Of a DNA stretch of 64,000 nt, positions 43,837 through 53,023 are shown piece by piece. The translations under genes were made by a program, and so were the position numbers. Source of the DNA: JBGAKG01 sp044224495 (GTDB lineage Bacteria > Myxococcota_A > Polyangia > Polyangiales > Polyangiaceae); the NCBI GenBank assembly GCA_044224495.1, contig JBGAKG010000034.1, forward strand, positions 1 to 64,000. The letters are read 5' to 3'. The notes under the pieces are model-generated. The model had not been told where the DNA came from and ran no database searches. It was given only the letters and a program-made list of their open reading frames with translations. Position 1 is the first letter of the stretch. Each line of letters starts with the position of its first letter.

Positions 43837-44318
43837 CAGACGAGCTCCTCGTGCTCCTGCTTCGTCGTGAGATCGCGCCAGCGGAAGCGCGCGTAGACGC
43901 GCCCCTCCTGGAGGCCACCTCGCACACCGGCTCGGTACTCGGACACGCCGAGGACCTCGATCAGGCTCGCGTCGGTGAGGTGCTGGACGGCGTTCGTCAG
44001 CGCGCCCGCGAGGCGGCGCTCGAAGTCACCGGTGATGCGGCTCATCGCGCTGGTGTTCAGGCCGAGGCTGCGCATCGCGGACGATCCCTTGAGCGTCCGC
44101 ACCGCCATCTGCACGAGGTGGCGGACCTGCATCTCGCCGAGAAGCCGTCCGTGCTCGTCGAGCTCGTAATCGCGTGTCAGCGGGTTGATGCGCCGGCTGC
44201 CCATGCGCGCGCCGGTCGCCGGATCGCGGAGGATGTCGCCGCCAGGCAGATCGGCGAGGTCGGGCGTGCCCCAACCGGCGGAGGTGGAGCCCGCGGGCTG
44301 GTGTCCGAAGCCTGCCAT
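43836..44318 (-). CDS. Baseplate wedge protein, gp46/gpW-like
   Basis: 160 residues. The motif GGDILRDPATGAR and RLAGALTNAVQHLTD with ARFRWRDLTTKQEHEELV suits the gp25/gp46 lysozyme-like baseplate wedge family. It occupies the position between the gp45- and gp47-like genes, as in Mu. Overlaps the J-like gene by one base. Confidence 0.65.
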   Translation of the reverse strand: MAGFGHQPAGSTSAGWGTPDLADLPGGDILRDPATGARMGSRRINPLTRDYELDEHGRLLGEMQVRHLVQMAVRTLKGSSAMRSLGLNTSAMSRITGDFERRLAGALTNAVQHLTDASLIEVLGVSEYRAGVRGGLQEGRVYARFRWRDLTTKQEHEELV

Positions 44319-44334
44319 CGAGGTTGTTCGTGGA

Positions 44335-44934
44335 TCAGGAGAAGGTGCCAGCGCCCGTCACGGGCCCCGACGGACCAGGGTTCTGGAGGCTCGTGGGCGC
44401 GATCTGGCCGTTCGTCTTCACGGCCGCGATGAACGCGGCGCCGATGGCCATCCACTTCGCGATGCCGGTCGCGTCGGTGGACCCGGCGGCCTCCGCGAGC
44501 GTCGGTCCGATGTTCTCGTCGAGGAACTGGACCTGGCCGCTGCCCGTCACCGGGCCGCTCCCGACACCCGTGTACCCGACGAGACCTGCCGGTCCGTACA
44601 CGGCGTTCATTCCCATCCAGTCGACGAGCGCGCGCGCGATGTTCGTCCACTTCGTGATGCCGGCCGCATCGACGCTCCCTGACGCGGCGGCGAGCAGGAG
44701 GCCCAGCGGGGTGCCGTCGATGCTCACGAGGCCTCCGCTCCCCGGAAGCACGACCCCGGCCGTCGAGACCATCGGCGTGCCCTTGAGCGGGTTGAACGCG
44801 CTGCAGGACGCGGGGAGTGTGGTCGCGATGACACTCCCGATTGCCGTCCACGCAACGATGCCCGGCGGATCGACGCTGCCCGCCGCGGCCGCCATCTGAA
44901 CGCCGAGCGTCGCGGAGGCGGCTGCGAGCGGCAT
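44335..44934 (-). CDS. Phage structural protein with internal repeats
   Basis: 199 residues made of about three related segments: GSVDPPGIVAWTAIGSVIA, GSVDAAGITKWTNIARALVD and GSTDATGIAKWMAIGAAFI. Each follows a Gly/Ala-rich stretch. No domain recognised. Such repeats are common in minor tail parts. It is followed 4 bases on by a Pro/Leu repeat protein, and the two probably form one structure near the spike. Confidence 0.5.
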   Translation of the reverse strand: MPLAAASATLGVQMAAAAGSVDPPGIVAWTAIGSVIATTLPASCSAFNPLKGTPMVSTAGVVLPGSGGLVSIDGTPLGLLLAAASGSVDAAGITKWTNIARALVDWMGMNAVYGPAGLVGYTGVGSGPVTGSGQVQFLDENIGPTLAEAAGSTDATGIAKWMAIGAAFIAAVKTNGQIAPTSLQNPGPSGPVTGAGTFS

Positions 44935-44938
44935 CGCG

Positions 44939-45262
44939 TCAATCGAGCGGGCACGGCGGCGCTGGGACGGGCAGGTCGAACGAGATCGACGGGAGCGACG
45001 GGAGCGTGAGCGTCGGCAGCCCCGGGAGCTTCATCGGCGGCAGGCCGAAGCCGAGCAGATCGGGGACCGGAATGGTCACGTCGAAGGAGAGCGACGGCAG
45101 CGAGGGGAGCGTGAGCGAAGGCAGACCGGGGAGCTTCACGCTCGGAAGACCGAAGCCGAGCAGATCGGGGATCGGGACGTTGATGTCGAACGCGAGCGAG
45201 GGAAGGCTCGGGAGCGAGAGCGTCGGGAGCCCAGGCAGCTTGAGCGAGGGGAAGTCGCACAC
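44939..45262 (-). CDS. Pro/Leu-rich 35-residue repeat protein
   Basis: 107 residues made of three repeats of about 35 residues, each of the form KLPGLPTLSLPSLPS then FDINVPIPDLLGFGLPS, with a shortened third repeat ending PAPPCPLD. DNA repeats with a period of 105 bp underlie it. It is placed next to the gp45-like spike; it may be a rod-like extension, but no family is recognised. Confidence 0.55.
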   Translation of the reverse strand: MCDFPSLKLPGLPTLSLPSLPSLAFDINVPIPDLLGFGLPSVKLPGLPSLTLPSLPSLSFDVTIPVPDLLGFGLPPMKLPGLPTLTLPSLPSISFDLPVPAPPCPLD

Positions 45263-45265
45263 GCG

Positions 45266-45955
45266 CTACTCGATCAGCACCTTGAGCGACGCCTTGCCGG
45301 CCACGCCCGTGACACCCGTGAGCGCGCTGTTCACGCCGGGCACCGCCATCGATCCAATGACGACGCCGGAGCCGTCCACCTGCGTGTTGCCTTTTCCGAT
45401 GAGGCTCGCGTCCCCGCTCGCCGCGAGCTTCAGCGCCGAGTCCCCTGCGGTGACCTTCACGCCGTCCTCGTCGATGACGATGCCGTGACCGCTCGCGTTG
45501 AGGAGCCGTATGGCGTTCCCCGCTGCGTCGAGCTGGATGAGCATGCCGGTGCCCCCCGCCGTGTTGCCCTGCTTGGTGAACAGGGAGACAGAGCCGTCCT
45601 TCTTGAGGAGGACGCGCGCTTGCCCGTTGCCGTCGTCGCCCGCCGCGTAGAGGCAGGTCTCGCCATGATCGAGCGCGCCGTAGAGCGCGAGCCCTCGCAT
45701 GTCCTGCGACGCGATCACGACGTCGTGATCGCCCATGCGAAGTACGACGGCTTGCGCCGCCTCCTTGCCGGCGGTCGGCTTCGGCGGACGTGTCGCGAGC
45801 CCGACGTGCTGCCACCACTCCGCGTTGTCGGTGTCCGTCGTCTTCCCGACGACGTTCCCGAGCTGCGCGGTGATCTTCTTCGTGGCCTTGTCGACCGCGG
45901 TTGTGAGGATGTCGAACCCGACCTGGATGAGCCCACGCAGGTCAGGGGCGGACAT
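45266..45955 (-). CDS. Baseplate spike protein, Mu gp45-like
   Basis: 229 residues from ATG 45955, with GGAGG upstream. The N-terminus (about 1-60) contains a helical domain; the C-terminus is a beta-helix with repeats such as GNAIRLLNASGHGIVIDEDG and VTAGDSALKLAASGDASLIG, as in gpV/gp45 spikes. These pierce the outer membrane during contraction. The gene lies between the gp44-like hub and the wedge genes, in Mu order. Confidence 0.75.
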   Translation of the reverse strand: MSAPDLRGLIQVGFDILTTAVDKATKKITAQLGNVVGKTTDTDNAEWWQHVGLATRPPKPTAGKEAAQAVVLRMGDHDVVIASQDMRGLALYGALDHGETCLYAAGDDGNGQARVLLKKDGSVSLFTKQGNTAGGTGMLIQLDAAGNAIRLLNASGHGIVIDEDGVKVTAGDSALKLAASGDASLIGKGNTQVDGSGVVIGSMAVPGVNSALTGVTGVAGKASLKVLIE

Positions 45956-46157
45956 CGGGCGGGCCTCCTGGTGCCGGCGGCTCAACAGCGGGCGCGGCAC
46001 GGGCCTTCCCGCCGAGCGCGACGACCTCCGCGTCCGTCAGCTCCGTGCGGTCGCCGGGCTCGATCATGCGCGTCGTCCGGACGGCGCCCGTCTCCTCATC
46101 GAAGATGGGCTGCAGGAAGCGCTCCGTGGCGATGTGCGGCCTACGCATGGCGGGCAT
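45942..46157 (-). CDS. Small phage protein, unknown
   Basis: 71 residues, with a Pro/Ala-rich end (PPAPGGPPDVRP). It overlaps the spike gene start by 14 bases and lies 9 bases after the hub gene, so it is probably part of the same operon. Not recognised. Confidence 0.5.
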   Translation of the reverse strand: MPAMRRPHIATERFLQPIFDEETGAVRTTRMIEPGDRTELTDAEVVALGGKARAAPAVEPPAPGGPPDVRP

Positions 46158-46166
46158 GCGCGCTCC

Positions 46167-47534
46167 TCACGGCTTCACGAACTTGAGCGGCCGATCGTCC
46201 TCGTCGACGCGATCAGAGGGCGTCGGCTGGGTCGGATCCCCTCCTGCGAGCAGGCTGTCGCCGAGCTGAATGCTGTTGAGGCGCACGAGCTCGAGCCGCG
46301 TGTGCGTGCCGGCCTGCCGCGACTTCTCGAACGACCGGGCGAGCACGAACATCCGCTCGTGGACCTCGGCGACCTCGTCGTGGACCTCGACGACAGTGTC
46401 GACGTCCCACGGCGTGAACGCACCGCCGACGAGCTGCCCGTGTCCTTCGACGGTGTAGTGCGCCGTCATGCTCTTGCGGAGCAAGAGGCTCATCTCCCGG
46501 CGCACGAAGTTGTTCAGCTGCTCCTGCGTCTTGCTCTCGTCGTCGTGCAGGAACATCGGCCGGATCGGCGCGTTGACGCGGCGCCTCCGATACGGCGTCG
46601 GGATCGTCATGACCACCTGCTCGGCGTCTGGGAACTTCTGGATGAGGCGCGTCACGTCGTCGAGGACGAAGCCGTCCTCGTCCACGCCGAAGTACGGGTT
46701 CACGCAGAGCGCCTTGATGCGGCCCTTGCCGAACTCCCCGCCGCCGGAGAAGCCGTCCGCGATGAGGACGCTCGGCTGGTCGGTCATGTCGAACTTCACC
46801 TCGCCGGCGAGCACGTTCGTGTCGCCACCGCGGGTGCGGCGGAGGATGTATCGTGGCTCCTGCTGGAAGTCGGGGCGGCCGACGATCAGCTTGTCACCGT
46901 CGGCGGAGCACCAGATCCAGAGGCCAAAGCGCTGCGTGATGCGCGACGCGAACGCGAACACCCCCTCGTGGTTGTGCGGCTTGAGCTGGTGGAGGACGAA
47001 ATCCTGGAGCGGACGCGGGCCCTTCTTCTTGCCGCCCTTCGTCATCGGGACGCCGCGGATGCCGCCGGTCTTCGCGTCCCGGTTCGCGTCGTTGGCGATC
47101 GCGAAGTGTTCGTCCGCCACCCAGCCGAACGGCGTGAAGAGCTCCTTGAGGACGTCGGCGAGCGTCGCGCCCTTCTTGAACTGCAGCGTGGGGTCGGCGA
47201 TGGAGTCGACAGCGAGGCCGAGCCGGTCGCGGCCCTCGATCGTGTACTGCACGCCGCCGCTTCGATCAGCGTCGACGCTGACCGAGTCGATGAAGCCCTC
47301 GGCGAGCGGGTTCTGGTCGACGTACAGCCGAACGCGCGCGCCGGGCACCAGGGCCCGTCGCTCTTTCTCGGCGAGGTTGCCGTCGCCGATCGTGCAGCTC
47401 CAGCCGTCGGTCGGCGTGAGGAAGCTCGATGCGAACGAGTAGCGGGTCCATCGAGTGAGGTCGACGTGCTCGTCCATGACGCGCAGCCGGACTTGCTGCT
47501 TGTCAGGCGACGCGGGCGAGTAGGGCTGCGGCAC
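46167..47534 (-). CDS. Baseplate hub protein, Mu gp44-like (gpP/gpD type)
   Basis: 455 residues. LTRWTRYSFASSFLTPTDGW and GARVRLYVDQNPLAEGFID begin a beta-rich N-terminus; ATLADVLKELFTPFGW and VFAFASRITQRFGLWIWCSA follow, matching the D/gp44 hub fold, with a C-terminal TVEGHGQLVGGAFTPWDVDT. This protein forms the central hub that holds the spike. A hairpin lies just upstream. Confidence 0.8.
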   Translation of the reverse strand: MPQPYSPASPDKQQVRLRVMDEHVDLTRWTRYSFASSFLTPTDGWSCTIGDGNLAEKERRALVPGARVRLYVDQNPLAEGFIDSVSVDADRSGGVQYTIEGRDRLGLAVDSIADPTLQFKKGATLADVLKELFTPFGWVADEHFAIANDANRDAKTGGIRGVPMTKGGKKKGPRPLQDFVLHQLKPHNHEGVFAFASRITQRFGLWIWCSADGDKLIVGRPDFQQEPRYILRRTRGGDTNVLAGEVKFDMTDQPSVLIADGFSGGGEFGKGRIKALCVNPYFGVDEDGFVLDDVTRLIQKFPDAEQVVMTIPTPYRRRRVNAPIRPMFLHDDESKTQEQLNNFVRREMSLLLRKSMTAHYTVEGHGQLVGGAFTPWDVDTVVEVHDEVAEVHERMFVLARSFEKSRQAGTHTRLELVRLNSIQLGDSLLAGGDPTQPTPSDRVDEDDRPLKFVKP

Positions 47535-47559
47535 GCCTATGACCCCGCCACAGCCCGGG

Positions 47560-47588
47560 AGGCGTGAGGAAATCGTTTTCCCACGCCT
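47560..47588. repeat. 12-bp-stem hairpin
   Basis: AGGCGTG-a-GGAAA (47560-47572) pairs with TTTCC-CACGCCT (47577-47588) around a TCGT loop, with a single bulged A. It lies in the 240-bp space between the leftward gp44-like gene and the rightward moron gene at 47775. No T-run follows in either direction. It could be a transcription boundary isolating the inserted genes; nothing else was seen in this gap. Confidence 0.45.
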
Positions 47589-47774
47589 TGACGGACGAGC
47601 AGTGTCGACTCACCCTGACGGAATAGGTCCCGCAGCTCGGGCCGGATCTCGCATCCCCCGACCCAACCTCGGGCCTCGCGCGGGATAAAGGGAGATGTCT
47701 CGGAGCTAGCGAGGATTCTCTGGTGTGCGGATCGTTTCGGGTTGGGCGAGGGCGATCTGTGCGCGGAGAATGTC

Positions 47775-48470
47775 ATGTCTAATTTCAAGAAGCTCGTTGA
47801 GGCACGTATTGCGAAAACCGGCGAGAGCTGGGCGACCGCGAGCCGGCACGTGCGCGCCCAGGTCGTCGTGCCGATCGTCTCGCCGCCTGCGACGGACCCA
47901 ATCGGCGACCTCATCTCCGAGCTGCGCGCCGTCCACATCTCCAGCATCCTGGTGGGTCGTGTGCCAAATGCCGTCGCCGGCTCGAACCTCGCGGTTCTGC
48001 GCGAGCAACTTCGACATCGCGAGCTCAACCCGGCGTGGTTCGCCCGCAGCGCGTCAGTCCAGAAGCTGATCTCGAAGGCCGAGCACGACGCGCTCATCCA
48101 GCGCGGCGCGACGGAGGAGTACGGCGGCGTTCAACGGATCAGTGTCTTCAAGACGGGCCGTGACACGTCGTTCTCCGTGCCCTGCGCGAATTGCGAGCGC
48201 TGGATCTGGTGCGGACACGACGATCGCGCTGGCAAGTGCGTGTGCGAAGCGCCCTATGAGGTCACGTTCGATGGTCCGGTCGACTGGGACCTGCCCCAAG
48301 GATGCCTCTGCATGAACTGCGGAGAGCGCTTCGAAATGGCCGTCGTCACGGAGAGCCGCGGTCCGTGGCATGCGATCAACTCGCAGCAGCAGGCATGCGA
48401 CGTGTGCTTCCACATGCAGCACGTCGGAGCCTGGTGGGTCGAGAAGCGCCGCAACGAGAGGACGAAGTAG
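47775..48470 (+). CDS. Moron: zinc-ribbon-type protein of unknown function
   Basis: 231 residues from ATG 47775. The N-terminus FKKLVEARIAKTGESWATAS is a short conserved module seen in many unrelated bacterial proteins. The C-terminal half is Cys-rich with paired knuckles: CANCERWIWCGHDDRAGKCV, CLCMNCGERFE and CDVCFHMQH. It is on the plus strand inside a leftward late operon, the pattern of a moron with its own promoter. Its function is not recognised; nucleic-acid binding is possible. Confidence 0.65.
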   Translation: MSNFKKLVEARIAKTGESWATASRHVRAQVVVPIVSPPATDPIGDLISELRAVHISSILVGRVPNAVAGSNLAVLREQLRHRELNPAWFARSASVQKLISKAEHDALIQRGATEEYGGVQRISVFKTGRDTSFSVPCANCERWIWCGHDDRAGKCVCEAPYEVTFDGPVDWDLPQGCLCMNCGERFEMAVVTESRGPWHAINSQQQACDVCFHMQHVGAWWVEKRRNERTK

Positions 48471-48504
48471 CGCGGTGACCCGGCCGTTATGGACGAGGAC
48501 CGCC

Positions 48505-49290
48505 ATGCTCGAGCCCGTCGTTCCCTACGCATGCACCCGGCCGAAGCCGCCCCGCACGGGGCTGCAGCTGCCGAGGTGCTACGCCCGCGCGATGAACGAC
48601 TGCAGCCCTGTCCTTTCGGCGGAGCACTACATCAGCAGGAACGTGCTGGAGGCACTCGGCGGGAAGTTCCGCGTCCAGCGTCCTCGCTGGTGGGGCGAGG
48701 GCACAAGGGAACTGAATAGCGACGCGCTCACTGCGAAGATCTTGTGCGAGCGTCACAACAACTACCTGTCCCCCGTCGACGTCGCCGGCGGGAAGTTCGT
48801 TGAGGCGCTCCGCCATGCGCACGAGAGAGCAGCAAACGGTGGCGGTCGCGTGTTCCTGAACGGCTTCGACGTCGAGCGCTGGCTGCTGAAGATGCTCTGC
48901 GCGTATGTCTGCCTCGACCGCGACGAGGTGCCGGAACCATGGGCGCGCATCGTCTTCTGCTTCAACGACCTCGTGCACGGGTGCGGCCTGCACATCAACG
49001 TCGCCGTCGGTGACGAGGCGGGGGGCGCAGGCGACGAGATCGTCTTCGAGACCGCCCATAATAAGGAGCGCCAGCGAACAGGGTGCCGTCTCAGCTTGTT
49101 CGGCCACCGCTTCTATCTCTCGATGGACGGTCGGCGCCAATACGATGAGGGAGATCTTGGGAAGCAGAGCATCCTTCGCCCCTCGCACCTGCGCTGGAAG
49201 GACCCGCGGAGTGGAGCGACGTTCGAACTCGCGTTCTCCTGGCCAGGCGCGGCCAGCGGCGATGGCATCTCGATGACCATCAACGCCTGA
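48505..49290 (+). CDS. Moron: HNH-like or metal-binding protein of unknown function
   Basis: 261 residues from ATG 48505. It begins MLEPVVPYACTRPKPP, then CYARAMNDCSPVLSAEHYIS and ILCERHNNYLSPVDVAGGKF. The order C...C...H...C..HN is like a treble-clef/HNH-type metal site, but the rest (CAYVCLDRDEVPEPWARIVF, HGCGLHINVAVGDE) matches nothing I know. It is 34 bases after the zinc-ribbon gene, same strand, so the two form a cassette. Candidate defence, exclusion or fitness gene. Confidence 0.6.
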   Translation: MLEPVVPYACTRPKPPRTGLQLPRCYARAMNDCSPVLSAEHYISRNVLEALGGKFRVQRPRWWGEGTRELNSDALTAKILCERHNNYLSPVDVAGGKFVEALRHAHERAANGGGRVFLNGFDVERWLLKMLCAYVCLDRDEVPEPWARIVFCFNDLVHGCGLHINVAVGDEAGGAGDEIVFETAHNKERQRTGCRLSLFGHRFYLSMDGRRQYDEGDLGKQSILRPSHLRWKDPRSGATFELAFSWPGAASGDGISMTINA

Positions 49291-49349
49291 CGGATGCGCG
49301 CGCCTTCCGCGCGGGGGAGGTCGCCGATGGGGCGAGCGCCTTGAGGTCT

Positions 49350-50276
49350 TCAGATCGAAACTCGGGAGACGTAGTGGCGCACGAGCGTGCCGACCTTGAT
49401 GACGGGATCGGTCATGAGCTGCGGGTTGAGCTTCACGAGATCGCCGATTGAGTGCCCGTCGGGAAGCACCGCCTGGATGCCGGCGAGCGTGCTGTCGGCG
49501 AGGACGCGATAGAGCCCGATGTCGCGGCTCAGGGCGAGGAGCCGACCGCGAAGATCATGCGCGGCGGTCTTGATCCGCTCGATGCTCTGCTTCGCCGGCC
49601 ACGTGAGCGCGCTTCGAGCGCGATCGACGCTCTCGCTGACCTGCTCGACGCGGTAGACGATGCTGTTGATCTTCCCGGCCGTCCGGTACGAGAGCAGCGA
49701 GACCTGATCGCCGATGGCGGCGATGCCGCGAGCGAAGTCGTCGAACGTGGTCTCGTACTTGGGCAGCTCGGGGACGAGCTTCCGTAGGTCGGTGTCGCTC
49801 GCGTCGAGATCGCCCGCGGCGAGCTCGATCTCCGTGACGGGCGACGCGACGATGTTCGAGATGACCTCGTCATCGAGCGTCTCCACCCACGAGGCGTCGA
49901 CCATCGCCGTGCTGCGGCGGTCGCCCGAGATGTCGACGTCGATGCGCTCCGCCTTGCAGGCGATCTCGCCGAACTCCGGGTGCTGGAGGAGCCCGGTCTG
50001 CCGCTTCGCGAACGCGATGAGGAGGTTGCGGAGCGCGTCGGGGTAGAGCGCGCCGGCGGCCCACCGCTCGTTCTTGCCGGGGACGATCCGGTTCGAGAGC
50101 GGGATCTGGGCGCTGATCCGGATCGGAGCGACGCCGGTGGCCTCGACACGCCCGGAGTCGACACCCCAGTACTTGTGCTCGACCAGGTCATGGGCGAGCG
50201 AGAGCTTCACGTGCGTGACGGGGAGCTCCACGTCCCGCCACTTGAACGGCAGGAGCTGCTCGAACTCGTCGACCAT
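49350..50276 (-). CDS. Tail protein, DNA-circularisation type (Mu gp43/gpN-like)
   Basis: 308 residues. The N-terminus FEQLLPFKWRDVELPVTHVK and KYWGVDSGRVEATG matches the DNA_circ_N domain of Mu gpN-like tail/DNA-circulation proteins. A helical middle (SVDRARSALTWPAKQSIERI) and C-terminal LVRHYVSRVSI follow. It sits directly after the tape measure, as in Mu-like phages. The moron cassette separates it from the gp44-like hub gene. Confidence 0.8.
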   Translation of the reverse strand: MVDEFEQLLPFKWRDVELPVTHVKLSLAHDLVEHKYWGVDSGRVEATGVAPIRISAQIPLSNRIVPGKNERWAAGALYPDALRNLLIAFAKRQTGLLQHPEFGEIACKAERIDVDISGDRRSTAMVDASWVETLDDEVISNIVASPVTEIELAAGDLDASDTDLRKLVPELPKYETTFDDFARGIAAIGDQVSLLSYRTAGKINSIVYRVEQVSESVDRARSALTWPAKQSIERIKTAAHDLRGRLLALSRDIGLYRVLADSTLAGIQAVLPDGHSIGDLVKLNPQLMTDPVIKVGTLVRHYVSRVSI

Positions 50277-50288
50277 GCGCCACGCCTG

Positions 50289-52538
50289 TCAGTTTCGCGC
50301 GACGATGCTGTTCGCTCGCGCCGCGCCGTTCGGCCCGCTCGCCGGACTCGTACTGTTGGCCTTCGTGGCGCCGGTGTTCGCCTGGATCGCCTGCTCGAGA
50401 TCCCGGAGCGTCTTCGTCAGATCGCTCATCGCCTGCTGGTGGTTCCCCTCCTCGTCGAGCGTCGCTTGGCGGCCCTCCTCGGTGAAGGAGGCGAGGCCGC
50501 CTCCGAGCTTCTTCCAGAAGCCCGGGTTGTCGTGCGCGCTCTGCGTCGCCGCGGCATCCGTCTTGAGCTTCGTGACGAGCTGCGCAGCCTGCGCCCGCTC
50601 CTCGTCTGTCGCCGTCCCTCGCCGGATGCGGGCTGTGAGCTGCGCCGCGTCGATCTGATCGTTGCGGGAGGCGTCGCGGAGGTCGTTCTCCTTCTTGTAC
50701 TCGTTGTCGATCGCGATCATGCCCTGCTGGATCGCGATGGCGGCGGCGCCGACGACGAGGCCCGCCTGACCGAGCTGTGAGGAGAGCACGCGCTGGAGGA
50801 TCGGGCCGAAGCCGGCGTCGCCCATCGCCTTGCTGAGGACGACCTTGAAGAGCTCGCCGAGCCCCGCGCTGGCGACCTGCTTCGTGATCTCGGCAGCGAG
50901 GATGGTACCGAACGGGTGCGCGGCGAGATCGGCGATGAGCTCCTTGTTCTTGTCGGCGAAGTCCGCGATGGTCTTGATCAGATCGACGAAGACCGGCAGC
51001 GCCTTCGCGTTCAGATCGATGAACTGCGGCACGAGCTTCTCGAACTCGGGCACCAACTTCATGAGCGCCGGGAGGATCCGCTGGCTGACGGCGCGGTCGA
51101 AGTCCTCCTTGATCTTGGCGATCTTGACGTCGTCCTCCTGCATGCGGTCGCGGGCCTTGCCCGCGAACTCCGACTTCAGGTCACGGCTGGCGTCCGGGCT
51201 GAACTGCGCGAGGAGGCCACGCGCGGCGGCGACGCCCGCCTGGCCTCCGCCGGCGTCCTTGAACGCGCGCTCGAGCGGAGACGTCGCTTTGCGTGCCTGG
51301 GCGTCCGCGATGGCGGTGCCCATGATCTTGTCGAAGTTCTGGAGGCCGTGGCCGCCCGAGCGGGACTTCTTCTCCGCGGCGAGCATCGTCTCGATGAGGA
51401 TGTCGTCGACGGAGCGGTTGTAGCCCTCCTTCGTCTTCACCTCGACGCCGAGGTTCTGGAACGCGCTCAGGCGTGCGTTCTTGAAGAATTGGTTCGAGAG
51501 GCTCGCGATCGCCGTCGTCGCCTCCGACGAGCTCGAGGCGCCGCCCGAGGCGCGTGCGAGCTGCGTGAGCGCGCCCATCGTCGTGAGGTTCTTAGCGGCG
51601 CCGCCCTCGAAGCGGCCGGCGGCGGCCGTGATCCGCGCCATCTGGCTGGCGAGATCCTTCATCTCGACCGCGCCCTTCTGACCCTGGACGGCGAACTCGC
51701 GGAGCTGCTTGAGCACCTGCTCGGCGCTCTGCGTCTTGTCCGCGTTGAAGATGTCGCCGGCGGCGTCGGCGAGATCGTCGAGGTTGCCCGCGCCCGCGCG
51801 CGACAGCTCGCCGAGACCGCGCAGGAGATCGAGGCCCTTCTGGAGCTCGCCCGTCTTGCTGGCGAATTTGTCGAGCGCGTCGGCGCCGGCGTCCGCCTCG
51901 ATGCCGAACTCCGTCGAGACCGCGCGTACGCGATCCTCGAGGGCGCCCGTCGACTTGCGCTTCGACTTCGCCGGATCGGTGGGGTCGACGTCGCGGCTCG
52001 CGATGTCGGCGAGCTTGCCTTTGAGCCCGACCGCGCGCTGCACGCTGTCGGCGATGCTGAACCCTCCGGCGAGCTGTCCGACGATGCCAGCGGTCTGCGC
52101 CGCCATGCCGGTGATGCGCCCGGCGCCGGCGGACAGCGCCGCCGCTGCTCCTCCGCCGACCGCGCCGGCGAACCGGCGACGGTTCCGCATCTCGTCACGC
52201 GACTGGATGAAAGCGCGCCGCTCCTCCTGGCGCACCCAGCGCGAGGCAGCGCGATTGCGCTCCGCATCCTCACGCGCGAACGCGCGAGCGACGTCGCGAG
52301 ACGCCCGCTCCTTGATGCGTGCGATCTCGCGCGCGGCGCGCTCCTCGAGGCGGATCTGCTCACGCGCGGCGCGCTCCCGCGCTCGCGTCTCGGCCGCCGC
52401 GGCCCTCTGGGTGTCGCGTGCGGCGCGATCCTGCGCCTGCCGGTGCCACTGGTCCGCCTTCATCATCGCGCGGATCTTCTCTCGCGCCTCACGGTCGGCG
52501 ATGCGCTGGCGCTGCCGGTCGCTATGTGCTTGAGGCAC
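50289..52538 (-). CDS. Phage tail tape-measure protein
   Basis: 749 residues. A charged Arg/Ala/Glu coiled coil (about 1-120), a transmembrane-like Gly/Ala stretch (AVGGGAAAALSAGAGRITGM), a long helical centre with PhageMin_Tail features (AGAGNLDDLADAAGDIFNAD; ALTQLARASGGASSSSEATT), and a hydrophobic C-terminal region (VLSSQLGQAGLVVGAAAIAI). It sets tail length and is injected. At 749 residues it predicts a tail of roughly 100 nm. No tube or sheath gene precedes it, which is abnormal. Confidence 0.85.
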   Translation of the reverse strand: MPQAHSDRQRQRIADREAREKIRAMMKADQWHRQAQDRAARDTQRAAAAETRARERAAREQIRLEERAAREIARIKERASRDVARAFAREDAERNRAASRWVRQEERRAFIQSRDEMRNRRRFAGAVGGGAAAALSAGAGRITGMAAQTAGIVGQLAGGFSIADSVQRAVGLKGKLADIASRDVDPTDPAKSKRKSTGALEDRVRAVSTEFGIEADAGADALDKFASKTGELQKGLDLLRGLGELSRAGAGNLDDLADAAGDIFNADKTQSAEQVLKQLREFAVQGQKGAVEMKDLASQMARITAAAGRFEGGAAKNLTTMGALTQLARASGGASSSSEATTAIASLSNQFFKNARLSAFQNLGVEVKTKEGYNRSVDDILIETMLAAEKKSRSGGHGLQNFDKIMGTAIADAQARKATSPLERAFKDAGGGQAGVAAARGLLAQFSPDASRDLKSEFAGKARDRMQEDDVKIAKIKEDFDRAVSQRILPALMKLVPEFEKLVPQFIDLNAKALPVFVDLIKTIADFADKNKELIADLAAHPFGTILAAEITKQVASAGLGELFKVVLSKAMGDAGFGPILQRVLSSQLGQAGLVVGAAAIAIQQGMIAIDNEYKKENDLRDASRNDQIDAAQLTARIRRGTATDEERAQAAQLVTKLKTDAAATQSAHDNPGFWKKLGGGLASFTEEGRQATLDEEGNHQQAMSDLTKTLRDLEQAIQANTGATKANSTSPASGPNGAARANSIVARN

Positions 52539-52585
52539 CCGATCCAGAGAGCCATCGTCACGACGACGGCCAGGAGGAAGCGGCG

Positions 52586-53023
52586 ATGGGCTTTGCGATC
52601 ACGATCGGCCACGCGGAGGAGATCCAGACCGGCGACTCGGAGATCCCGAGCTACCTCGGTGTCCGCACCATCGAGCGCGAGGACGCGCCTGCGTTCGACC
52701 TCGACGAGCACACCGGCCGAACGAACCGACGCGAGGTCAGCTACGTCGCGTGGGATCGGTTCTGCCGCCGCGTTGGGTTGCAGCGGCTCTTCATGAACCC
52801 CCAGAGCGGGTTGATGCGTGAGCACCCGGGCTGCGCGCCGATCACGTTCGAGCACGTCGCGATCGTCGAGGGCGCGATCGAGGTCTGGAAGAAGAGCCAC
52901 CCGGACGCGCGCCCCGGCTGGAGCGACGGTCAAGACGAGGATCTCGCGCGGCTCCTCTGGCTCGCGAGCTGGATGCACTGGGCCCTCGAGCACTGCGAGC
53001 GACCCGCGCTCGCGAACCGGTGA
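52586..53023 (+). CDS. Phage-module protein of unknown function
   Basis: 145 residues from ATG 52586, with GGAGG upstream. It encodes MGFAITIGHAEEIQTGDSEI, later ITFEHVAIVEGAIEVWKKSH and LWLASWMHWALEHC. It runs plus-strand and converges head-on with the methyltransferase gene (stops at 53023/53024). No domain recognised; the compact Trp-rich end suggests a small globular protein. Confidence 0.6.
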   Translation: MGFAITIGHAEEIQTGDSEIPSYLGVRTIEREDAPAFDLDEHTGRTNRREVSYVAWDRFCRRVGLQRLFMNPQSGLMREHPGCAPITFEHVAIVEGAIEVWKKSHPDARPGWSDGQDEDLARLLWLASWMHWALEHCERPALANR

